64,000 nt of DNA. Origin: Streptomyces violascens (GTDB lineage Bacteria; Actinomycetota; Actinomycetes; Streptomycetales; Streptomycetaceae). Within the stretch, counting starts at the first letter, position 1. The number at the start of each line of letters is the position of its first letter. This document shows, piece after piece, positions 34,141-42,115 of the stretch. Location of the stretch: assembly GCF_014649955.1 (NCBI RefSeq), contig NZ_BMUA01000027.1, positions 34,422 through 98,421 of the forward strand. The letters are read 5' to 3'. The translations under genes were made by a program, and so were the position numbers. The notes below the pieces were generated by a model that had not been told where the DNA came from, did no database searches, and saw only the letters and a program-made list of their open reading frames with translations.

Positions 34141-35346
34141 ATGTCGGTGACTGATAAGTTGCCCACCATGACCACCCCGAACAGTGATTCAGGCACTGAA
34201 AAGCTCATCGCGAATGTCATGCCAGAGATGCGTCGCGACCTGAAGATCAGGGCCGCTGAGCACGGTCTGAACGTCTCAGACGTGATCGTTCATGCACTCC
34301 ACTCCTGGTACGACACCCCATCCGCGGGGAAGGTAGAGGTGAAGGGCGCCAAGTCCTGGGCTTCGTACGTTCCCGCTGGCGGGGTCGCTCGTTTCGAGGA
34401 CGAGTGCGAGGCTCGCAAGGTGACGAAGGTTCAGGGCATCGCCCAGGCCATCACCCTCTGGCTGCTCCGACACCCTTCCCCCGTCGAAAGAGTCGTTCGC
34501 CAGCCTGTCAAGCGAATCCTCGTCGGCAATCAGAAGGGGGGCGTTGGGAAGACCTTCATCGCCGCTGCACTTGCCCAGGCTCTCGCGGAACTCGGCCTCA
34601 AGGTACTCCTCGTTGACTACGACCCCCAGGGGCACCTCTCCGCGCGGTTGCAGGTGGCTGAACTCCCCACCGGCGGCGACAGCCTTCTGACGCACATGCT
34701 CGGTAAGGCCACGCAGCACCTGCGCCGTTCCATCATCGCGCTTGAGGAAGTCCCGATGGAGGGACGTGAGATCGACCCGGGTCCGATGTTTGACGGACGG
34801 CTGCACATACTGCCGGCGTTTGAGGATGCGTTCCTGATGGACGCTGCCCTCGCAACGATGTCTGCGGGCCGCGATACCTGCCTGCGCCGTGCCTTGGAGC
34901 CGGTCGAGGATGACTATGACGTGATCGTCCTGGATGGCCCTCCCAACCTGGGGCTCGGGATGGAGCTGGCGATCGACTATGTGCACAGGCGTCCTGGTGA
35001 GTTGACGGACCACTCTGGCATCCTGATCCCGGTCTGGTCCGACAAGTCGTCCTTCCGGGCTTACAACCTGCTGAAGGGGCAGATCGAGACCACGTGCAAG
35101 AACATGCGCATCGAGGTGGACCAACTCGGCTTCATCATCAACGCGTACGATTCCCGCAAGGGAACCGTGACCCGCGGGTTCTATGACGAGTGGAACACGC
35201 TGCACTCCCCCATCGTTCTGGCCGAACTGAAGGACAGCATCGAGGGACGCGAGTCATCGGACTACGAGATTCCTCTGTTCCAGTTCGCTCCAGACTGTCC
35301 GCAGGCTGAGGCGATGCGGAAGCTGGCCAAGGAGTTGGCGGCATGA
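34141..35346 (+). CDS. parA: ParA-family partition ATPase with N-terminal RHH-like segment
   Basis: A 401-residue ParA. KGGVGKT (~residue 128) is the deviant Walker A; DYDPQGHLSARL gives the A' aspartate and YDVIVLDGPPNLGLG the Walker B. ParA ATPases move plasmids by gradients on the nucleoid. The extra ~110-residue N-terminus begins with a ribbon-helix-helix-like stretch (MPEMRRDLKIRAAEHGLNVS), probably for DNA binding and autoregulation. A -10-like TACCCT at 34124 leaves a very short leader, so ATG 34141 may be near-leaderless and ATG 34168 is an alternative. Overlaps the ParB-like gene by ATGA. Confidence 0.85.
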   Translation: MSVTDKLPTMTTPNSDSGTEKLIANVMPEMRRDLKIRAAEHGLNVSDVIVHALHSWYDTPSAGKVEVKGAKSWASYVPAGGVARFEDECEARKVTKVQGIAQAITLWLLRHPSPVERVVRQPVKRILVGNQKGGVGKTFIAAALAQALAELGLKVLLVDYDPQGHLSARLQVAELPTGGDSLLTHMLGKATQHLRRSIIALEEVPMEGREIDPGPMFDGRLHILPAFEDAFLMDAALATMSAGRDTCLRRALEPVEDDYDVIVLDGPPNLGLGMELAIDYVHRRPGELTDHSGILIPVWSDKSSFRAYNLLKGQIETTCKNMRIEVDQLGFIINAYDSRKGTVTRGFYDEWNTLHSPIVLAELKDSIEGRESSDYEIPLFQFAPDCPQAEAMRKLAKELAA

Positions 35347-36407
35347 GCAAGTACCGTCCCAAGAGCTTGCCGAAGGGCAGCACATCCGGCCAGCCTGAAG
35401 GGGGCTCAGTCCCACCTGTCCGCACGCGTGAGGAGATCCGTGCCGAATGGGAGGCCACCAACCGGAAGGCTGCTGAGGCGAAGGCCGCTGAGATGCAGGC
35501 CGTCGAGGTGGAGGCCGTGCAAGAGGATTCGAGCCAAGACTCGGCGAATGCCGCTGGAGCCGAGAGGTCAGATGCTGACAGCGAGCCAGGTGATGCGCCT
35601 GAAGCATCAAGCGACGCCCTCCCGATGGCTGCACCGAACCTGTATGAGGAGCAAGGACCGGGTGTAGAGGAGCTGCTGCCCGGAGACGATGGCGACGGCC
35701 TGGTCCACCTGCCGGTCAACCGCGACCGAAATGGGTACGTGGAGATCCAGCCGTTCAGCAGGCCGGAGAGTGACGATCCAAAGGAGCGGTTCAGCCACTA
35801 CGCCAGGAGCATCGCGCAAGCCGAGATGGCCGGGCGCGCGAACGAGCAGCGGGCAAAGCAACAGAAGATCATCGTTCAAGGCCAGAACTTCGTCGCCATT
35901 AAGGAGGAGAAGCTCTGGGAGACTATGGGATTCCCGCACTTCGATGCCCTGATGAAGGCTCGCTTCGGGTTCGGAAAGAACTATGCAAACAAGGTCATCC
36001 GGGCTGTCCCGGTCGTGATGGCACTCGAGGCCGTGACGTCGATGGAGCTTGTCGAGAAGCACCTACGTCCGTTGTGCCCGGTCTACGAGACGTTCGGCGA
36101 GGAGGCCGTGAGGCAAGTATGGTCGGAAGCCTCTCGGAAGAAGATCACAGAGAAGAACCTTCAGGAGGCTGCCGCCTTCCTGGGCTTCGCTGAACCTGTA
36201 GACCAGAAGGCCAAGGTTGTCTCGCAGTCTCCGGCCAGATCGAGCAGTGAGGTGGGCGACGATCGCGTGTCTCAGGCTAAGGAAGCGATTCGCTCACTGC
36301 GAGCGACCGACGAGGCGAAGGCCAGGGAGGCCGCCATAGAGTTCATGAAGGCGGCTCAGGAGCTGTTCGTCGAGCTGGGAATCGACATGGTCGACGCATC
36401 GGTTTGA
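35343..36407 (+). CDS. ParB-like partition partner
   Basis: A 354-residue protein co-translated with ParA (ATGA overlap). The first ~110 residues are acidic and disordered. The centre carries an extended helical segment (NEQRAKQQKIIVQGQNFVAI) and helices typical of DNA-binding partition partners (ALMKARFGFGKNYANKVIRA; HTH-like). The canonical ParB CTPase motif GERRxRA is not present, so this is an atypical ParB acting by position. The repeats ~115 bases downstream are candidate binding sites. Confidence 0.65.
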   Translation: MSKYRPKSLPKGSTSGQPEGGSVPPVRTREEIRAEWEATNRKAAEAKAAEMQAVEVEAVQEDSSQDSANAAGAERSDADSEPGDAPEASSDALPMAAPNLYEEQGPGVEELLPGDDGDGLVHLPVNRDRNGYVEIQPFSRPESDDPKERFSHYARSIAQAEMAGRANEQRAKQQKIIVQGQNFVAIKEEKLWETMGFPHFDALMKARFGFGKNYANKVIRAVPVVMALEAVTSMELVEKHLRPLCPVYETFGEEAVRQVWSEASRKKITEKNLQEAAAFLGFAEPVDQKAKVVSQSPARSSSEVGDDRVSQAKEAIRSLRATDEAKAREAAIEFMKAAQELFVELGIDMVDASV

Positions 36408-36421
36408 ACTGCGAAGACTCT

Positions 36422-36467
36422 GACGAGGGCCTGACGCTACAAAATTGCGTCAAGCCCTCGTCGTTTT
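36422..36467 (+). terminator. Rho-independent terminator of par operon
   Basis: Arms GACGAGGGC-CTGACGC (36422-36437) and the near-complement GCGTCA-AGCCCTCGTC, 9-base loop, then TTTTT. Fourteen bases after the ParB-like stop codon. Confidence 0.8.
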
Positions 36468-36520
36468 TCTGTGCACGCGAGCTATATGGGATCCCTGGGT
36501 CTGTAGTTGCGTAGAGCGGG

Positions 36521-36635
36521 GTGGGTACCCCGGGTACCCGGTTCGGTCCGTGTCGACTGGGGGCGGGGGAGCGGGGTGGGTACCCCGGGTACCCGGTTGG
36601 TCTCTGCCGGGGGTGGGTACCCCGGGTACCCGGTT
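36521..36635. repeat. Three copies of a GGGTACCCCGGGTACCC repeat
   Basis: A 23-base unit containing two tandem GGGTACCC palindromes occurs at 36521-36543, 36576-36598 and 36613-36635. A second motif (GGTTCGGTCCGTGTCGACTG) follows copies one and three. Palindromic repeats just downstream of a parAB operon are the usual layout of a parS centromere; a transfer-protein binding site is the alternative. Confidence 0.7.
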
Positions 36636-36830
36636 CGGTCCGTGTCGACTGGGGGCGGGACCCCGGGGCTCGTTGTAGAAGCATCCTCGATGCCGGCCTT
36701 GAGGAACTGGAGCTCAACCGCCTCGAAGAGACGACCCTCCAGACTCACCCATTCCCTCTCCGAGGATCGATCACATCGACTATCTGGGCGATTCACTCGC
36801 CTGGGTCCATCAGGGTAGTTACGGCAGTCG

Positions 36831-36847
36831 CGGACTCTGTCCACAAG
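36831..36847 (+). promoter_or_regulatory. CGGACTCTGTCCACAAG element
   Basis: Copy of the recurrent TCCACA element, 45 bases before the DUF2637 gene start at 36892. Confidence 0.45.
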
Positions 36848-36891
36848 TGGGTCACAGCACGCTTCCTAGACCTGGACCAAAGGAGTGGGAA

Positions 36892-38298
36892 GTGGAGCGC
36901 AGCGCGGGGCGCATCAGCCTGAACCGAACCCAGCGCGGCCTGATAGCCGTGGTTGTGTCAGGAGCCATGGTCATCGCTGCGATCGGGTTCGCAGGTTCGT
37001 ACACGGCAGTTCGGGAACTTGCGATCCGGAAGGGATTTGGCTCCTTCTCCGTGGTCTTCCCGATCGGTGTGGACGCTGGCATCGCCGTGCTCCTGGCGTT
37101 GGATCTCCTACTGACGTGGCTCCGCATCCCGTTCCCGATGCTGCGTCAAGCGGCTTGGCTCCTTACCGCGGCGACCATTGGGTTCAACGCCGCGGCGGCT
37201 TGGCCGGACCCCGTTGGTGTCGGCATGCACGGTGTGATCCCCCTTCTCTTCGTGGTGACAGTGGAGGCGGCCCGGCATGCCGTCGGTCGGCTGGCGGCCA
37301 TCACTGCGGACCGGCACATGGAAGGCGTTCGGCTGTGGCGTTGGCTGCTAGCCCCCCTGCCGACCTTCAGGCTCTGGCGTCGGATGAGGCTTTGGGAGAT
37401 CCGGACGTACGACGACGTGATCCAGGCCGAGCAACAGCGACTCGTCTACCAGGCTCGACTGCGAGGTCGTCATGGGCGTCGCTGGCGTTGGAAGGCCCCG
37501 ATTGAGGAACTGCTGCCCCTGCGGATCGCGCGCTACGGCGTGCCGCTTGAGGTATCGAGATATAGGGAGCCTCGTGAACCGGAAGGGGGCGCAAGGCACT
37601 CGACCGAACTGGAGAAGCACTCCTTGCCCGACGGAGGTGACCGCCTCCATCACGCAGCAGGGCCCGAGCATGGCGGAGGCGCCGAACAAGAAGCCCCGTC
37701 TATGGACGAGTCGCTCGTTGTCCTGGAAGAGGTACTTCACGGTGACCGGTCGCGAGGTGAGGTAGACGAGTCCGTCACCGACTGCCACGAGCAAGGTCCG
37801 CTCCGAGTCGAAGTCCAAGAATTCGAAACCACGTCGGAGCGGGACGCGTTGGCGTCCTCTGGTGCTTCTTCTCAGCAGGGTGCAAGCACCGAGCCAGGCC
37901 CGAGTGACAGCGCGCCAGCTGCTGGAAACAAAGCAGATGACGAGGTGTTGGGCGAGGATCCAGTCGACTGTGCGACTACAGGGAGAGCGGACTCCGATCC
38001 CATCGTCCCCAACCCAGGCGAGGAGGCTCCACCCGCGGCGGGGAGTCGCGCATCTGACATCGCGGATTTGGAGGCGGCTGGAAGCGCTGAGCGTGCCGAG
38101 CACGAGTGTGCTGTCAGGGAGCTGCAGTCGAATGCGGCTGCGGTGCGGTACGCGATGAGAACCCTGGGCTCCACGCACACCCCGACCGTGGTGAAATGGC
38201 TCGCTGCCCACGGTCGTGACGTGAATCGCGGGCAAGTGCATCGGATCACGAGGGAGGAGGAGCGCCAGCAACGAACTCAGCCGGCCTCCGCACAATAG
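36892..38298 (+). CDS. DUF2637 (Spd-type) transfer membrane protein
   Basis: A 468-residue protein. Four hydrophobic segments in the first ~140 residues (AVVVSGAMVIAAIGFAGSYT; FPIGVDAGIAVLLALDLLLT; AAWLLTAATIGFNAAAAW; GVIPLLFVVTVEAARHAV) and the loop RKGFGSFSVVFPIGVDAG are typical of DUF2637 proteins, which on Streptomyces plasmids act in intramycelial plasmid spread. A long acidic linker leads to a C-terminal winged helix (VVKWLAAHGRDVNRGQVHRI). GTG 36892 follows AAGGAG by 7 bases. Confidence 0.8.
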   Translation: MERSAGRISLNRTQRGLIAVVVSGAMVIAAIGFAGSYTAVRELAIRKGFGSFSVVFPIGVDAGIAVLLALDLLLTWLRIPFPMLRQAAWLLTAATIGFNAAAAWPDPVGVGMHGVIPLLFVVTVEAARHAVGRLAAITADRHMEGVRLWRWLLAPLPTFRLWRRMRLWEIRTYDDVIQAEQQRLVYQARLRGRHGRRWRWKAPIEELLPLRIARYGVPLEVSRYREPREPEGGARHSTELEKHSLPDGGDRLHHAAGPEHGGGAEQEAPSMDESLVVLEEVLHGDRSRGEVDESVTDCHEQGPLRVEVQEFETTSERDALASSGASSQQGASTEPGPSDSAPAAGNKADDEVLGEDPVDCATTGRADSDPIVPNPGEEAPPAAGSRASDIADLEAAGSAERAEHECAVRELQSNAAAVRYAMRTLGSTHTPTVVKWLAAHGRDVNRGQVHRITREEERQQRTQPASAQ

Positions 38299-38323
38299 GA
38301 CATGACGGATCGTCATACGGCCT
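38281..38323 (+). repeat. 43-bp inverted repeat, left copy
   Basis: Matches 42045-42087 in reverse complement at 41 of 43 positions. It includes its own small dyad ATGACG-GAT-CGTCAT. It overlaps the last codons of the DUF2637 gene. The pair brackets 3.8 kb containing the translocase gene. Confidence 0.85.
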
Positions 38324-38375
38324 CTCCGGCCTCATCTCTCGGAAGGTGGTGATGTGATGGAGGAGGGGAGAACGC

Positions 38376-38903
38376 ATGGCGGGCAACAGTGCGCCGGCGG
38401 CCGATTGGACAGACGGTAAGGGCCATAACACTCCTGCGCGGATCAGCGGTTGGTCCGCTGCTCTGGGTGGAGCTCCCGCTATGGCACCCTTCGCGACGCC
38501 GCTATTTGCTGTTGCAGGGGCAGTAGCTACTCCCTCGCCATGTTCATGCCCGACACGTTGCGATACTGGCCGGCTATCTCGGGCGGCATGGCAGGAGACG
38601 TCTCGTGGCCGGGAGCGTGGTGTATCGCTCATCGGCATCCGTGTGACGGTGATCGGTAGGGCGGCCTTTCAAGCGATGGGTGACCCGGCTATGCGAGTCC
38701 AGCTCCCGAGCGATCCAGCAGGTGGCGGTGATCCGGTGGTTTATCTCCGCGCCGGTGCGGTCTTGGACTCCATCGGGCTAGTCCTCCACGCTGCCGGTCA
38801 GGATCTGGTCGGCCCGTGCCATGACGTGGACGTAAGGGTAGGCGCCGGCAGCGTCACTTCTCCGAACGCCGCAGTGACCGTGTCGTGTACGTCTTGGTCG
38901 TAG
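38376..38903 (+). CDS. Doubtful ORF
   Basis: A 175-residue frame with a good GGAGGAGGGGAG ribosome site before ATG 38376, but with composition poorly matching real proteins of this replicon (CSCPTRCDTGRLSRAAWQ). Other frames in the same stretch also look fragmentary. It may be a decayed gene. Low confidence. Confidence 0.25.
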   Translation: MAGNSAPAADWTDGKGHNTPARISGWSAALGGAPAMAPFATPLFAVAGAVATPSPCSCPTRCDTGRLSRAAWQETSRGRERGVSLIGIRVTVIGRAAFQAMGDPAMRVQLPSDPAGGGDPVVYLRAGAVLDSIGLVLHAAGQDLVGPCHDVDVRVGAGSVTSPNAAVTVSCTSWS

Positions 38904-39156
38904 AACTCCAGGAGTTGCTCGCCTGGTGCCCGCGAGAGAGGACGTCGGCGATGTGCTGTCCTGCGGCGTTGTCTAGCCAGTGTGCGGTGGTCGGCCACGG
39001 CCTGTCGCTCATGTTCCAAGCGTTCGCGAGCTGGACGGTCCTGCTGCAGAAGCGCGCCAAGGACTGGCGGGCTACCCACGTTCCCCCTCTCCGGGGCAAC
39101 TGGTACTCGTCGGAACTCCCTCGCCTACGGGAGCGGCCGGTAGGCGGGGCCATCTA

Positions 39157-39273
39157 GTGGTCGTGGTCGCAATTCTGACTTGCTGTCAGCTACTCCTGGT
39201 CGTTGCGATGCTGGTGCCGGCCTACGGCGGGCTGATCATCGGACTGACGTACCTGTTCGGGGCCGCACGCTGA
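39157..39273 (+). CDS. Small hydrophobic Spd-like peptide
   Basis: GTG 39157 opens a 38-residue, almost wholly hydrophobic peptide (VVVVAILTCCQLLLVVAMLV, then PAYGGLIIGLTYLFGAAR). Short hydrophobic Spd peptides accompany the spread genes of Streptomyces plasmids. The ribosome site is weak, so start and translation are uncertain. Confidence 0.4.
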   Translation: MVVVAILTCCQLLLVVAMLVPAYGGLIIGLTYLFGAAR

Positions 39274-39416
39274 GTGTGGGGCATCCAAGGGGACGTGGCC
39301 TGAAGGCTTCATCGAGCGCGCCGCGGATCCGGGTGGAGTCGTATGTTCAGCAGTTCGATTCTTCGTCAGGACGGATCCTAAGCGGAGGTGGCTTGGTAGC
39401 GGCTTCGGCGGTGGTT

Positions 39417-39751
39417 GCGACTGAGACGCCTAGTACGCGGACGAGCGCGGTAGTTGGCGGACCATGATGCGCCAACTACGGCCGCCACTGTCACCTGCGG
39501 TGATGCATCCATGCCGGGGGCTCGCGGAGCCATGGTCCGCAAACCACCGCTCTCAAGATCCGCAAACTGGCTTCCTCGACAGGTCTCCGACCTGCACCGG
39601 ACTGAGCATGAACCGCAAACTATGAGCCTCGGCCACAGTGGTGCGACCGAGATTCCTAGCTTGCGGACGAGCAGGGTAGTTGGCGGATCATGTTGCGCGA
39701 TCGGCCCTGAAGACTCGTGGTTGGCAACGGTGAAGCAGGTTAGTTGGCAGG
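39417..39751. repeat. Cluster of TAGTTGGCGGA repeats, candidate cis-acting transfer locus
   Basis: A 56-base direct repeat (39417-39472 and 39643-39698) agrees at ~46 positions. Its core TAGTTGGCGGA or complement recurs in variants at 39451, 39468, 39536, 39559, 39612, 39677 and 39741. At 39450-39479 GTAGTTGGCG and CGCCAACTAC form a 10-bp stem. No gene is seen in 39.27-39.99 kb. Short repeats just ahead of an FtsK/TraB-like gene resemble the clt loci recognised by TraB. Confidence 0.65.
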
Positions 39752-39884
39752 CAGCCGATTCGACGGCGCAGATCGAGGTGGGCTCCATGGGCACCGTCCT
39801 GGCCGTTTGCCACCCCTTTTTCTGTTCTGCCGACTGTGCTGCGTCGTCACATGCAGTTCAGTGGGATGCGCAGCAAAGTTCTGG

Positions 39885-39901
39885 TGGACTCTGTCCACAG
39901 G
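39885..39901 (+). promoter_or_regulatory. TGGACTCTGTCCACAGG element
   Basis: Copy of the recurrent TCCACA element, ~87 bases upstream of the translocase start at 39988. TTTCTACGTT follows, a tail shared with the copy at 41984. Confidence 0.45.
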
Positions 39902-39987
39902 CTGATCTTTCTACGTTCGCTCCTGATCGTTCTTCCGCATGCGCGCGGGAGTCGGGAGGGAGTTGAGGGTGGAAGGGGTAGTGGGCC

Positions 39988-41850
39988 GTGGCGCAGACCA
40001 AGTTCGACAAGCAGCTTGAGGAAGGCCTGGAGCAGGGTGTCATGGTCTTCGGGCGGTTCGTCAGCGGAGCTCCGCTGGACGGTGAGCCGCGGGGCCCGGG
40101 CAGTCTGCCGCGGTGGGGGATTGCTCTGGTGAGGCTGGTGTTCCTGGCTTGGGCTGGCTGGGCTGCGTGGATGTGGTGGTGGGTGAAGGACCACGACCGC
40201 GTGATCTGGGTGTCGATCATCGCTGCGGTGGTGGCTGTCCCGGTTGTGGTCGTGGGGGCGATCCGTGGCCGCGGCCGGCGGCAGCACATGCGGGCCTTGG
40301 TGATTCCGATGTCCCTGGCGCTCAAGGAGCTGCTCTCCGGGTGGGATGACCAGCAGCGGTTGCGGGCCCTTACCGTCCCGATCGACCGGTCGTTCGTAGC
40401 GGTTCGGTTGCCCGATGGGTGGCACGACCCGGGCGGGTTCAAGGACCAGATGCGCGAGTTGGTTCAAGACCGGATGGGCGGACTGTGGTCGGGGGAGTGG
40501 AACCTCAAGAACCACCCCTTCAATGTGGTGTTCACGCCGCAGAAGCCGAGGCCGAAGCTGGAGCCGCCCGAGACGGTCGACTTCTTCAGTGACGAGGTAC
40601 AGAAGGCGATCGCTGCGTGCGAGCCTGGGCAGTTGGTCCTCGGGCTCGACGAACGGCAGCGGCCGGTCGTCAAGGCAATGACCGGAGAGACAGCGATGTG
40701 GGCCCTGTCGGTGGGCTCCGGTGGTGGTAAGTCCTCGTTCCTCCAGATGATCATCACGCAGCTGGTGCGGCAGCGGGCCACGGTTATCGGCATCGACGTG
40801 AAGATGGCGTCCATCAACTGCTTCGAAGGCGTTGAGGGGGTCCACCTCTACACCGACCCGGGAAATATCGGGGACATGCGGTCGGCGATCTCCTGGGTGG
40901 CCCGGGAGGTGGAGGCCCGGAACTATGTGAAGAAGGGGAATCCGCGCAAGGACTTCGACCGGCTGACCCTCATTCTCGAAGAGGGCAATGAATTCGGGGA
41001 CGCCTCGAAGGAGTGGTGGAACGAGAACAAGGAGAAGGGCGAGCCAGCCAGCGATCCCATCTGGGGTGACATTGCCTCGATCATGCGCATGGGGCGGCAC
41101 GTCAACGTCACGATCATCGGCGTGTTCCAGGACCTGCGGGAGGCCGCGGTCGGCAGCCGGGGCCTGCGCAACATGTTCCGGATGATCTTGATGGGCAACT
41201 ACAACGCGAACCAGTGGAAAATGATTGTCAATACCACTCCGGTTCCGGAGTCCGTCGACCGGGCTGGCCGCATGATGATCATCGAGGGGAACCGGCGGGT
41301 CTGGATCCAGGTTCCCTACGCAGACCCGGACGCTTTCCGCGAGCACAGCATGGGGTTGCGTACCGAGTTCGGGTACAGCACCGAGGACTTGTACGGAGCT
41401 CCGCCCGGGCGCAGTCCGCAGCGGCTGCCGTCCCTGCTGCAGAAGTCAACGCCCCTGTTCCAGAGGGACACCACCTTGGAAAGGCAGGCTGTACCCGCAG
41501 GTCAGGATGGCGATGCGGAGCAGTCCCCGCCGGTGAACATGGTCAAGGACGCTCCAGTGGAGCCGGGGAGCAGCGATGGCTCTGTCCCGGTTGACGAGGC
41601 GGTGGCCGAGGTGGAGTTGTTGCCGCTGGCGGAGATCTCCCGGCGGCTGGCCGTCGAGGGGATCGAGGTCAGTGCCGAGTTGATGCGCCAGCACAAGCGG
41701 CGCCGGAAGAACTTCCCAGCCGGCCACGTCGTGAACGACAAGGAGCTGTTCGCCCTGGCGGACCTCGCCGAGTACTACCAGCCCGATGAGCCGGTCCCGG
41801 CCGAGCAGGACGGCCAGGACGACAGCGAGCAGGAGGCTGACGACGAGTAG
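39988..41850 (+). CDS. FtsK/SpoIIIE-type DNA translocase (TraB/TcpA-like)
   Basis: A 620-residue protein. Two membrane helices (~43-66 and ~71-91) precede an FtsK-like motor: Walker A GSGGGKSS (~243), FDRLTLILEEGNEFG as Walker B region, GRHVNVTIIGVFQDL as a sensor strand. A C-terminal winged-helix-like segment (LAEISRRLAVEGIEVSAELM) could read DNA repeats, as the FtsK gamma domain and TraB do. It probably moves plasmid DNA across the membrane, either as a dsDNA TraB pump or as the coupling protein of the type IV system downstream. GTG start. Confidence 0.85.
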   Translation: MAQTKFDKQLEEGLEQGVMVFGRFVSGAPLDGEPRGPGSLPRWGIALVRLVFLAWAGWAAWMWWWVKDHDRVIWVSIIAAVVAVPVVVVGAIRGRGRRQHMRALVIPMSLALKELLSGWDDQQRLRALTVPIDRSFVAVRLPDGWHDPGGFKDQMRELVQDRMGGLWSGEWNLKNHPFNVVFTPQKPRPKLEPPETVDFFSDEVQKAIAACEPGQLVLGLDERQRPVVKAMTGETAMWALSVGSGGGKSSFLQMIITQLVRQRATVIGIDVKMASINCFEGVEGVHLYTDPGNIGDMRSAISWVAREVEARNYVKKGNPRKDFDRLTLILEEGNEFGDASKEWWNENKEKGEPASDPIWGDIASIMRMGRHVNVTIIGVFQDLREAAVGSRGLRNMFRMILMGNYNANQWKMIVNTTPVPESVDRAGRMMIIEGNRRVWIQVPYADPDAFREHSMGLRTEFGYSTEDLYGAPPGRSPQRLPSLLQKSTPLFQRDTTLERQAVPAGQDGDAEQSPPVNMVKDAPVEPGSSDGSVPVDEAVAEVELLPLAEISRRLAVEGIEVSAELMRQHKRRRKNFPAGHVVNDKELFALADLAEYYQPDEPVPAEQDGQDDSEQEADDE

Positions 41851-41905
41851 AGCCACGCATCACGGCGCCGGTCACGGCTGACTGGACTGCCGCATAGGCA
41901 CCTCA

Positions 41906-41934
41906 GGGGGCCACGGGATATTCCCGTGGCCCCC
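41906..41934 (+). terminator. Hairpin terminator after translocase gene
   Basis: Perfect 13-bp arms GGGGGCCACGGGA and complement (41906-41918, 41922-41934), 3-base loop, followed by TGTTTG. Confidence 0.75.
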
Positions 41935-41983
41935 TGTTTGTCATGCCCGCCGGGCCTGGCTGGTGCGGCGGTCCGCATTCGCC

Positions 41984-41999
41984 GGAACTTATCCACAGG
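41984..41999 (+). promoter_or_regulatory. GGAACTTATCCACAGG element
   Basis: Copy of the recurrent element, here containing TTATCCACA, the exact E. coli DnaA box. It lies ~115 bases upstream of the first gene of the transfer operon. Confidence 0.45.
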
Positions 42000-42044
42000 C
42001 GGGCGCTCCTACGTTTTCCGTGTGAGCTTTCCGCGAAAGGCGTA

Positions 42045-42087
42045 AGGCCGTATGACGATCCGTCATGCCCTTTTGTGCGGAGGCCGG
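42045..42087 (-). repeat. 43-bp inverted repeat, right copy
   Basis: Reverse complement of 38281-38323 with two mismatches. It lies just upstream of the TcpC-like gene start at 42116. Confidence 0.85.
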
Positions 42088-42115
42088 TTATTGAGAATTG
42101 GCCGAGGAGTACGGG

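Noticed and set aside
41988..41996. TTATCCACA as evidence for a chromosomal oriC
   Set aside because: No dnaA/dnaN genes or DnaA-box cluster; it belongs to the dispersed TCCACA elements.
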